NCBI GenBank assembly: GCA_011799875.1
Contig: CM022303.1
Location: 548,407,368-548,471,367 of the forward strand
DNA length: 64,000 nt
Reading direction: 5' to 3'
DNA from: Thinopyrum elongatum
Taxonomy: Eukaryota > Streptophyta > Magnoliopsida > Poales > Poaceae
The notes beneath the pieces were generated by a model. It did no database searches and was not told where the DNA came from. It saw nothing but the letters and a program-made list of their open reading frames with translations. Below, in pieces: positions 55,108 to 64,000 of the stretch (the first letter of the stretch is position 1; the number at the start of each line of letters is the position of its first letter). The translations under genes and the position numbers were made by a program.

Positions 55108-58100
55108 TTGAACCCTAATCCCCAGTTCCTCCTCCCCCTCTCTTCCTCGCTCGCCCATCTTCCCCTTCCTCGTCAGAGCGCTGTCGTCGCCGAAGTCGCC
55201 TCACCACCGCGGTCACCGGTGGCCCCAACTGCCGAAGCTGTGTCCAGGAGGTTCGCCGAGCTCCACCGCATCGCCTGCGTCTTCGAATCGGAGCCAGGAG
55301 CCGGTCCACCCTCGCCTACGTCTTCTTCCTCTTCCTCGGGACGACGAGATCGCCGTCGCCGTTCCTCCTCGCTCCTGCGCTACTAAGCACCCACAGGGCC
55401 ACCATGAGCCTGCAAGGTGAGCTGCGCTCCTTCCCTCATCGTCCGCCTCTCTTTTCTGCGCTCGTAGTCATTTCCGCCATGGCCGCCCGAAGCTTTGACC
55501 CCCGCCGTCAGTTGCCGCCGTAGCTAGGGCCTCTGTCACGCATGCCCAAGCCCCGCAACGAACTCCTGGTGCTCCCAGGAGTCATTTGCGCGCACGCACG
55601 CGCCTTCCCAAGTCCCGTAGCCGCGAATCCGTAGACGTCTAAACGCCGGCGCCGCCGTCGACGAAGCCCTGCTCGACTCCGACCGCCCCCGCTCGTGAAA
55701 ACGCCAGGAGTGGACGCGACACGCTCTCCTCTTTCTAACGCCCTATCGTACGCTACGGGAGATGCTCTGGGGGCGATTCCCGACGTCAGCCGCCGCGCGC
55801 CGCCGCGTTTGAGGCCAGCCAGAGCTCCTCCGGCGCCGACCGCTGACCTGGCCTGACCGGTGGGCCACCCCGAGTCACTAGCAGCTGGGTCCCGCGGGCC
55901 CAGTTGACCAGGTCAACAAGCTGACGTGGCGCTCACTGCCACTGACGTGTGGGTCCCCCGTGTTAGCATTTTAGTTAGCGGCTAATTGCACTTAATTAAG
56001 TTAAACCACTAATTAGCTAAGACACTCACAGATGGGCCCCACCTAGTTAATTAACTCTGTTAGTTTAAATTAACTCACTGTTATACCCACAGAGGCTGAC
56101 AGGTGGGCCCCACCTGTCAGTTTGACCACTCAACAGCTCAGTTGACTGGCTGACGCAGTGCTGACGCCAGGATGACATCATAATTCATTTCTAACGAATT
56201 TAGTTATTAAAACAATTTTAGAATATTGATTAAACTTTGAAATTCAATAGAAAATAAACCGTAGCTCGGATCGAAAAACTTTGTACATGAAAGTTGATCA
56301 GAACGACGAGACGAAGCTGACCGTGTCGTCCGTTTCCGTGTCGGGACCCTCTATGGAGGTGAACCCCAACTTCGAGGCCGTATCCGGTAGATGAATAGTG
56401 CATATACACCGGTTAATAAATCCAACTTAAATCATAAAATAACTAATATGACCTAGACATGCTTTTAGGCAACCCTGCACTGCACATTAGCTTAGCATGC
56501 TCTGCGTTGCTTTGTCTGCCTTGTATTTATACTGTTTTCTCCCCCTCTTCTCGATAGAGCCCGGTACCGATGCAGCTCCGGTGACTGGCTACACTACGGA
56601 CGACCTTGCCTTTGCCGCTGAGCAACCAGGCAAGCCCCCCTTTGATCATCCCGATATCGCCTATTCTATTTTCTCGTGCTTGCATTAGATTTTGCTACTG
56701 TTACTGTTATCCTATTCCTGCTGCATAGCCTGTTTATTGTAACTTGCTGTTGATACCTTCCAGTTCATCCTAAACTGTTTAGAATAGACTGGGTAGAGCC
56801 CCATCAGTGACCCCCACTTATCCCGACTGCCCTGCTGGAGTATCAGAAGACCCGATCAACGAGATCGAAGACCAGGACCCGGCACCGCACCTCACTTCCT
56901 CCTTAGTTGCTTGACAATACTGGGTTACTATTGAGTGCCGAGGGTGATACCTCGTCAGCACTTCTGATGATAACCTTGTAGGTTAGATATTCGGTCGTGG
57001 TCAGTGAGGGTGATTCCTCCTACACCACCCCCGATAACGACGAAGTCGTGCAACACCTCTAGTGTGGACCTCGAGGGTGATTCCTCCTACGTCCACCTTG
57101 ATATTACATCAGGTGGGAGTCCAACGAGGGTGATGCCTCGGATTCCCCCTTGATATGGTAGCCACACGGATGCCCTACATAACTGATGTTACTGATACTT
57201 GGAAAGGTGGGTCGACCCTGAGGGGTACCCACGAATGATGGATAGTTACCCGTGATTTATTTTTACGAGGCGCGGCCGGACATTCTTAGCCCTTGCAGCA
57301 AGTCCTCGAGACGGGGTGACGGGGTCACATCGATCGTGAGTCTCTGCTCGTTACCGCAAGCCCCTAGACCTCTAACGATTTGGATATTTGATCCGAGCCG
57401 GCCTTTGGCCGGATAGCACTAACCATCACGTGGGAAGAGTTATGGGCACTCTGCATCGTAGCATCAGCCGAAAGCTCTATCAGACGTCCAGTTCAGCACT
57501 GCGTCCGGGCTGGGCCGGCACCATCCGGTAGTGGTGGAGCCTGGTTCGCCCTGCACGCAATGACCCGGAGGGCGAGGGGCGATGGCCCAAGACCCCCTTG
57601 CGCTTAGGAGGTAGACCGGCGGGGACCTCTCTGCTGAGCTGTAGGTGGGCTGCGGTGTGTCGTTTGGCCGAGGCCGGGCATGACCCAGGAAAGTGTGTCC
57701 GGCCGGAGTTAATCGAGCGTGGTAGGTAAGTTGGTGCACCCCTGCAGGGAAGAAAACATCTATCGATAGCCGGTCCTACGGTAAAGGACACTCGGAGTTG
57801 TATCCCGATCGGTACAACTAGAACTTGCGATGATACCTAGATATGTGGCTCCGGGATCACTTTCTCGCAGGGAGTCGAGAAAGGATCTCTGGGCGAGACT
57901 GTTACTGGATACTACTACTACTTTACATTATGCTAATCTGCACTCTTCTAATGCTACAAGACCGATGAAGAAGTTGAAGATGCTAGTCTTCGATAGGACT
58001 AGGCTTTCCTCTATATTATGGCATTCCTGCAACCCAGTCCACATATACAGCCTCCCTTTGATAATGTTGCATATGTAGTGTAGATCCTTGCTTGCTGAGT

Positions 58101-58258
58101 ACTTCGGAGTACTCACGGTTGCTTTGCTTTCTTTATTTCCCCATATTAGTTTGTCGTGACCCGATGACGGAGCCCCTGAGACAGTTGTTCCCGCCGACGA
58201 CTACTACTACTACCCCGAGGATGGCTACTACTTCGAGATGGCCGACGACCAGGAGTAG
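55108..58258 (+). other. Exon-like blocks within the long LTR
   Basis: Several short coding-like blocks lie in order: a Ser/Arg-rich frame 55108-55386 followed by GCCACCATGAGCC with a donor-like AAGGTGAGC (about 55397-55421); a frame after CTTCTCGATAG (about 56560-56688: GYTTDDLAFAAEQPGKPPF); and an acidic, Tyr-rich end (58166-58258: ADDYYYYPEDGYYFEM) closed by TAG. I do not know a function. They could be a spliced leader or a small accessory ORF. Confidence 0.4.
56940..57145 (+). repeat. Short repeats GAGGGTGATNCCTC in the LTR
   Basis: Four copies of GAGGGTGAT(A/T/G)CCTC at about 56940, 57006, 57069 and 57125, spaced 56-66 bp. Confidence 0.8.
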
Positions 58259-58563
58259 GTTCGGAGGGTCCCTGGCAGGAGGCCTGCGCCTTTCGATCGT
58301 AGATTTTGTTTTGCCCCGCTTTCTTAAGGCTTCTCTGTCTTTCTTTTTATATCTATACTCAGATATCTTATGCTTCCATTGACGCTTGTATGCCATCGAG
58401 CTATGTATTCGAGCCCTCGAGGCCCTGGCTTGTAATATAAAGCTTGTATGACTTTATTTATGTTTTAGAGTTGTGTTGTGATATCTTCAAGTGGGTCCTT
58501 AGGCTTGATTGTGTGCATTTGCGTGTATGATTTGTGCACGATTAAGCCGGGGGCGTCACAGGT

Positions 58564-58574
58564 TGGTATCAGAG
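58564..58574 (+). other. Primer-binding site (initiator tRNA-Met)
   Basis: TGGTATCAGAG three bases after the LTR end, complementary to the 3' end of plant initiator methionine tRNA, which primes minus-strand DNA synthesis. Confidence 0.93.
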
Positions 58575-59180
58575 ACGATTACCTTAGGAACCCCCCCCCC
58601 CTTTCCAACTCCTTGGCCGAAGATGAGTCTAGAAAACCAAAAACTGTTTTACTAACTTGGCTGTGTGGCTTACGGGCCCACGACGCCGAATGGGTGGTAT
58701 TAGGATCTTTTACTCCTCGACCCTTACTCTGGGACTCTGCTCTCTCTTCTATTCGGGTTAAAATTTTACTAACTCCAACCTTAGGTTCTCATGATCACAT
58801 CCACCCGGAGTTCTGGAATTACCCCCTTGCTTCAAGATTGTGGGCCAGGTTCTGCTTACAGGATCCTTTTATCGAGGGCACCCTATGTTGTAACTTGCAA
58901 ATTCCTCGCTCCAACAGTTTTCTCCGATGTTGATGTAGCCTTCGCTATGTCTCGTTGTGTACTTTCTTACCGCGTGCCTGCGCGCCGCCTAGCTTGTCTA
59001 GCTGCGTGCCTTGCCGAACTCCTACCGCCGTTTGTGTCCAACTCCATGCATCGTTCTGTATGTCTTTGATGACTACTAATATGCACCGGATGCCTTCTTG
59101 TTCATTACTCGTGCTACATCATGAATGACCTCTTACACCTGCAATTTTGCTTGCTAAACTGCCCCTGTTGATTTGGCAGG
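58575..59180 (+). other. Leader between primer site and gag
   Basis: About 600 bases with no supported gene. The open frame 58478-58933 spans the LTR end and primer site, so it is not a separate protein. A run of C lies near 58592-58601. Confidence 0.5.
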
Positions 59181-60150
59181 ATGGCTGACGATCCTCCACC
59201 TCCACCCTATATTGCCACAATGATACAGCAGTTTGAATTGAACCGTCGGATCAATGAGAGTCTGGTAAAACGTTTGGAACGCAACAATGCTCGTCAGGAG
59301 CCTGGACCGATCTCACTGCCAGAATTTGTTCGCCTCAACACGTCTGTTTTCCGCAACTCCACCAATCCTATGGATGCTAATGATTGGCTTCGTGATATCA
59401 TGTTTGAAATGGAGTCAGCTAGTGTGGCCCCTAATAGTTACGTCACCTTTGTGACATTTCACTTGAAGGGTCCCGCTGCTCAATGGTGGGAAAGCCATAA
59501 GAGTATGTGGCCTGCTGAATCTGTACCCACTTGGCAGGAATTTCAGTTAGCTTTTCGTGCACGGTACATTCCTCAAGGTCTGATCGACCAGAAGAAGCAG
59601 GAGTTCCGCAAACTCTCACAGGGCACAATGACTGTGGATGAATATCAGAGGAAATTTATCGAATTATCCCGCTATGCTAAAGATGATGTCGACACTGACG
59701 CTGCAAGCAGGAGAAATTCCGTGAAGGACTGCGTTCCGATATATAGCTCGCACTTCTTGTCCTTGATTGTGAGGACTTTGCGACGCTTGTCAGTCAAGCC
59801 TACCGAGTTGAAACTGGTCTGGCTAAATACCAGGAGTCGCTCAAGCGCACTCGTGATGTTGTCTCATCCTCGGGTCAGCCTATTCAGAAACGTCGAGTGT
59901 GGATTCCGCACAATGTTCATCACCGACCTGCCCCTGCACCGAGACCTTCTTATGTTGCACCTCGTCTGCCTGCGCCGCCTAGCCAGCTCAGAAATCAAAG
60001 TGGACAGCTCAATGCTATGGCTCCTCCCCATAATGATGGTTTATGCCGCAAGTGTGGACAGCCAGGGCACCGTGCTCTCAATTTTCGCCAGGGTCAGCCA
60101 CATGATTCAACGTGTCGACCTGTTGAGCGTAGGAAGGGCCGTCGAAACCA
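59181..60150 (+). pseudogene. Tekay-type gag, frameshifted
   Basis: Starts at ATG 59181 (MADDPPPPPYIATMI). The Retrotrans_gag core follows: MDANDWLRDIMFEM, HLKGPAAQWWESHK, FRARYIPQGLIDQKKQEF and TVDEYQRKFIELSRYA. A frameshift near 59700, then a TAG in the restored frame near 59745, interrupt it; the second half continues with [17 protein letters not shown] and QKRRVWIPH. The CCHC knuckle near 60044-60085 reads [14 protein letters not shown], with the last cysteine replaced by phenylalanine, which would abolish zinc binding. Confidence 0.88.
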
Positions 60151-63100
60151 TCCTAGCAGAAAACGTAATGCTAGACCACCTGCTGTGAATAGTGGTCAAG
60201 TCACCCATGTCAAAATGGAAGAAGCTCGAGAGTCCCCTAAAATCATGATGGGAACTTTTCCAGTTAATTCAGTGGCAGCTTCTGTTCTCTTTGATTCTGG
60301 AGCATCACATTCCTTTGTGTCCCAGCAATCTGCACAATTGCATGAGTTAACCATGAGCTCATTACCCACTCCATTAGAGATTAGTACTCCCCATTCCAGG
60401 TGGCAAACCAAGATGGTAAGTCACAACAATCAGATCAGAATTGAAGGGTTGATGTTCTCTGCTTCCCTTATTGCTCTTGGACCCTCCAACATTGACATCA
60501 TCCTTGGCATGGATTGGTTGACAACGAATAAAGCTTTGATTGACTGTGCTGCTAAGACAGTCCAGCTCACTCATCCTTCCGGCCAGACAGTCAGATACTC
60601 AGCTCGGACAGTTCAGAATGCCGAGGATCAGATATATGATCTGAATGCATTGAATGCTTCACCTCTTGAAGGCATCGAGAACATTCCAGTTGTTCGTGAT
60701 TTTCAAGATGTCTTTCCAGAAAAACTTCCAGGAATACCCCCTGCTAGAGCTGTCAAGTTTGTCATCGACTTGAAGCCTGGCACTGCCCCTATTTCGAAGC
60801 GTCCTTATAAGATGCCTCCACACCACCTTCTCGAGCTTAAGGAAGAAATCGATAAGTCACTTAAGAAGGGTTTCATCCGCCCCAGTTCATCTGCTTGGGG
60901 AGCACCTTCCCTCTTTGTCAAGAAGAAGGATGGTACGAATCGGTTGGTTCAAGATTACCGACCTATCAACCAAGCAACAATTCAGAACAAGTATCTCCTT
61001 CCCAGAATCAACGATCTGTATGATCAACTTGGTGGTTCCTCAGTATTCTCTAAGCTTGATTTGGGATTGGGATACCACCAGATCCGAGTTCGTGAAGAGG
61101 ATATTCCAAAGACAGCATTCGTTACTCGCTATGGTTCTTATGAGTACACTGTCATGTCTTTCGGCTTAACCAATGCTCCAGCAACCTTCTCCCGGTTAAT
61201 GAATTACATCTTCATGGATTATCTCGACAAATTCATCGTGGTATATCTGGATGATATTCTGGTTTATTTGAAGAATGAAGAAGAACATGCCGAACATCTT
61301 CAGCTTGTACTGGAAAAGCTGCGTGAACATCAACTGTATGCCAAGTATTCAAAATGCGAGTTCTGGTTATCTGAAGTGACATATCTCGGCCATGTGATTT
61401 CCAAAGATGGCATTGCCGTTAACCCAGAACGAGTTTAGGCTATTCTTGAATGGACTCCACCGAAAAATGTCAAGCAAGTCAGAAGTTTTCTCGGCCTTGC
61501 AAGCTATTGCCGTCGCTTTGTCGAGAATTTCTCAAAGATTGCTAAGCCTCTGACTGATCTGCTTCACAAGGGCGTTAAGTTTGAGTGGACAGAAAAATGT
61601 CAGGAAAGTTTTCAAACACTCAAAGACAAGCTGACATCTGCCCCAGTACTTGCTCCTCCAGATTCTCGCAAGGATTTTGTGATCTATTGTGACGCATCCC
61701 GTGAAGGATTAGGCTGTGTCCTAATGCAAGAGCGTAAAGTGATTGCCTATGGCTCTCGTCAGTTGCGCCCGCATGAAGAGAATTATCCGGTACATGATCT
61801 AGAACTAGCTGCTGTCATCTATGCACTGCAGTTGTGGCGACATTACCTCCTCGGTAATCGTTGTGAGATCTACACGGATCATAAAAGCCTGAAGTACTTG
61901 TTCACTCAGCCATCTCTGAACCTCCGTCAGCAAAGATGGATGGAGACCATTACAGACTATGATTTGGGTATTTCTTATACCCCTGGCAAGGCTAATGTAA
62001 TGTCTGATGCATTGAGGCGTAAATCCTACTGAAGTGAACTTGAAGTCCAGTTACAGCAACCACTCCTGTATGAAGAGCTTCGAAAGCTAAATCTCGAGAT
62101 AGTTCCTCAAGGATACCTAAAAACCATGGTTGTTGAACCAGACCTTGAGAAGGCTGTTAAGAGGGCGCAAGCTAAAGATGCTGAAATCGATCTCATGAAG
62201 AAAGATCTTCACCTCAAAAAGTACAGGGATTTCTCGCTGTCTGAAGATGGAACCTTGTATTTCAGAGACCGCATTGTCGTACCTCGCTTCGAGCTAATGA
62301 CTGACAAGGTCATGAAGGAGGCACATGATACACCGCTGACTATTCATCCGGGTAGCACCAAGATGTATCATGATCTCCGTCAAAGGTACTGGTGGTCTAG
62401 AATGAAGCAGGACATTGCTCGATATGTTGTTGAATGTGATGTGTGCCATCACGTTAAAGCAGAACATTAGAAGCCTGCTGGAATTCTGCAACCACTTCCT
62501 ATTCCTTTATGGAAATGGGATAAGGTTCAGATGGATTTTATTACTGGCCTTCCCAAGTCAAAGAAGGGTCACAATGCTATTCTTGTCGTCGTCGACCAAC
62601 TCTCTAAAGTTGCACACTTTCTGCCTGTCAAGGAGACGATCACTGCTAGTCAGTTAGCAGAGTTGTATATCTCCAGAATTGTTTCACTCCACGGTATTCC
62701 GAAGGAGATCAGTTCGGACCGTGGCGGTTTTTTCACCTCAAAGTTCTGGGAAAGTTTCCAAGAAGCTATGGGAACTCATATCACCTGGAGTTCAGCATAT
62801 CACCCCCAGTCCCAAGGCCAAGTCGAACGAGTAAATCAAGTGCTTGAAGACATGCTGCGAGCTTGTGTTATTTCTTTCGGCAAGAAGTGGGAAGAATCTC
62901 TCCCGTATGCCGAGTACTCTTATAACAACAGCTATCAAGCCAGCTTGAAAATGGCCCCCTTCGAAGTGCTTTACGGACGTAAGTGTCGAACCCCTCTGAA
63001 TTGGTCAGAAACTGGGGAACGACCACTCGTGGGTCCGGATATTATTCAACACGCCGAAGAGCAAGTCCGTATCGTTCGAGAAAATCTCAAAGTGGCTCAG

Positions 63101-63583
63101 GACCGCCAGAAGAGCAACTATGATCGCAAACGATGGGGTTTGGTCTATCAACCTGGTGATCAAGCTTATCTGCGTGTCACTCCTATAAAGGGCACTCACC
63201 GTTTTGGAATCAAGGGCAAGCTAGCTCCACGCTACATTGGTCCTTTCCGTATTGTTGCCAGACGTGGTCAGGTGGCATATAAATTGGAGTTGCCACCGCA
63301 ATTCTCTCATATCCACGACGTCTTCCATGTGTCGCAACTTCGTAAATGCTTCAAGGAATCTCCGCACTGCGCAGTGGATCACGAGATGCTCGAATTGCAA
63401 GATGATCTTTCTTATAAGGAGCATCCGATCCGCATCCTCGATGAAGCTGAACGTCGGACCCGTCAGAAGACAACCAAGTTCCTGAAAGTGCAGTGGTCAA
63501 ATCATACTGAAGATGAAGCCACTTGGGAACACGAGGATCATCTTCGGGAAGAATATCCCAACCTCTTTCCTTCTACCTCCTGA
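60150..63583 (+). pseudogene. Tekay-type pol: protease, RT, RNase H, integrase, chromodomain
   Basis: Domains in order: protease ([13 protein letters not shown], about 60282); reverse transcriptase (LVQDYRPIN near 60945, [14 protein letters not shown] near 61048, catalytic YLDDILVY near 61243); stop TAG 61436-61438; RNase H ([13 protein letters not shown] near 61676, [11 protein letters not shown] near 61870); TGA 62030-62032; integrase zinc finger (HPGS-, then CDVCH near 62437); TAG 62468-62470; integrase core (QMDFITGLPKS near 62527, SSDRGGFFTSKFW near 62710, GQVERVNQV near 62818); and a chromodomain (FLKVQWSNHTEDEATWE near 63480) closing at 63583. The chromodomain steers such elements to heterochromatin. 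Three premature stops make the copy defective. Confidence 0.93.
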
Positions 63584-63620
63584 ATTCTCGTGGCGAGAAT
63601 TTCTTTTAGAGGAGGAGATT

Positions 63621-64000
63621 TGTAACACCCCTATGTAATAAGCACTGTGATCATCTGCTAATAATGCCAAGTCATCCTCATTTGCAATGCCTAATCACAG
63701 TGGTTAACTCTTGAAACTCAAAATTATCTTTGAAACTCAATTCAAATTCAACTGAAAAATAAAGTTGTTCAAAAGTTGCCGCAAAAATGTTCATCTGCTA
63801 GCAAATATTCCATAACATTTATTTGTTAAGGAATACAACATCACTCTTATGCAAATATGAACAGTAGAAATTAAAATAGAACAATTCCTGCATATTTAAA
63901 TGCCAAATCATTTTTAAATAGTTCCAAATGAACTTCACAGTTTCCCAAACTTTTTATGGCAGTGCATAATATTGCATTGTTATTATGTGGCTAAGTCACA
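63621..64000 (+). repeat. 3' LTR of the Tekay-type element (first 380 bases)
   Basis: Begins TGTAACACCCC after the purine tract AGAGGAGGAGATT and follows the 5' LTR base for base with about 11 substitutions until the window ends. Confidence 0.95.

Larger units (their letters stand above)
54457..58560 (+). repeat. 5' LTR of the Tekay-type element
   Basis: 4104 bp, starting TGTAACACCCC and ending GGGGGCGTCACA. The first 0.4 kb is AT-rich, followed by a CpG-rich block (54950-55900) and exon-like segments further on. A TTGTAATATAAAGC stretch near 58431 may be the 3' processing region. Very long LTRs are typical of the Tekay/Del group. Confidence 0.92.
54457..64000 (+). mobile_element. Tekay-type chromovirus (Gypsy) with 4.1-kb LTRs
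   Basis: 5' LTR 54457-58560, tRNA-Met primer site, gag, protease, RT, RNase H, integrase with chromodomain, purine tract and the first 380 bases of the 3' LTR (from 63621). Over those 380 bases the two LTRs differ at about 11 sites by eye (2.9%), suggesting about one million years at 1.3e-8 per site per year. CATCA (54452-54456) should recur after the 3' LTR, beyond the window. Confidence 0.93.

Noticed and set aside
58478..58933. 151-codon frame across the Tekay LTR end
   Set aside because: It crosses the LTR boundary and primer site, and has no domain.

Overview
This window is a stretch of a large, repeat-rich grass genome, almost certainly Triticeae (wheat, Aegilops, barley or a close relative). 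The 1.8-kb Copia LTR beginning near 611 (starts like Angela/BARE1/WIS), the Gypsy LTRs at 23020 and 31696 (Fatima-like), an Athila-type element with a Sabrina-like LTR, Stowaway elements with CTCCCTCCGTTC-type ends and a tRNA-derived SINE all point there. Family names are from memory, without a database search. I see one ordinary gene that looks intact: a chloroplast-type ribose-phosphate pyrophosphokinase (PRPP synthetase, PRS) on the minus strand, eight exons, 39192-42794, 401 codons, with canonical splice sites throughout.

The main discovery of the reading is what lies 3' of that gene. Its end (last 36 bases of exon 7, intron 7, terminal exon 8, 3'UTR and about 0.4 kb of flank) is repeated in tandem, leftwards, at least six times, from the gene itself (unit 1) to 2410 (unit 6). 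Every junction whose exon 7 edge is visible joins at the same point inside exon 7, so one founding duplication seems to have been propagated. The unit is about 2.2 kb. Unit 2 has a fully open terminal exon with its splice acceptor; units 3-6 are increasingly decayed. Most of 2.4-40.3 kb is this degenerate array, broken up by transposons.

Layout: 1-2409 is the 3' end of a Copia element. 2410-9215 holds array units 6-4, hit by two 5'-truncated LINEs. 9216-16888 is old intergenic DNA with LINE fragments, a minisatellite, a long-TIR element, a head-to-head LINE pair and a TE-like block. 16889-18576 is part of unit 3. 18577-34337 is a long LINE, itself split by a Fatima-like gag-protease element (23020-32166, 471-bp LTRs, TSD CTTGT). 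34338-40346 holds the rest of unit 3 and units 2 and 1, with two TIR elements. 39192-42794 is PRS. 42795-44870 holds the promoter, a SINE and a second TE-like block with a gene remnant. 44871-64000 is a stack of nested Gypsy elements: an Athila-type element (minus), a second Fatima-like element inside it (minus), a Sabrina-like LTR inside that, and a Tekay-type chromovirus with 4.1-kb LTRs (plus) inside that.

No CRISPR, operon or prokaryotic feature is present. Coding in the transposons is broken by stops and frameshifts, many explainable as C-to-T or G-to-A transitions, as expected of methylated, silenced elements.
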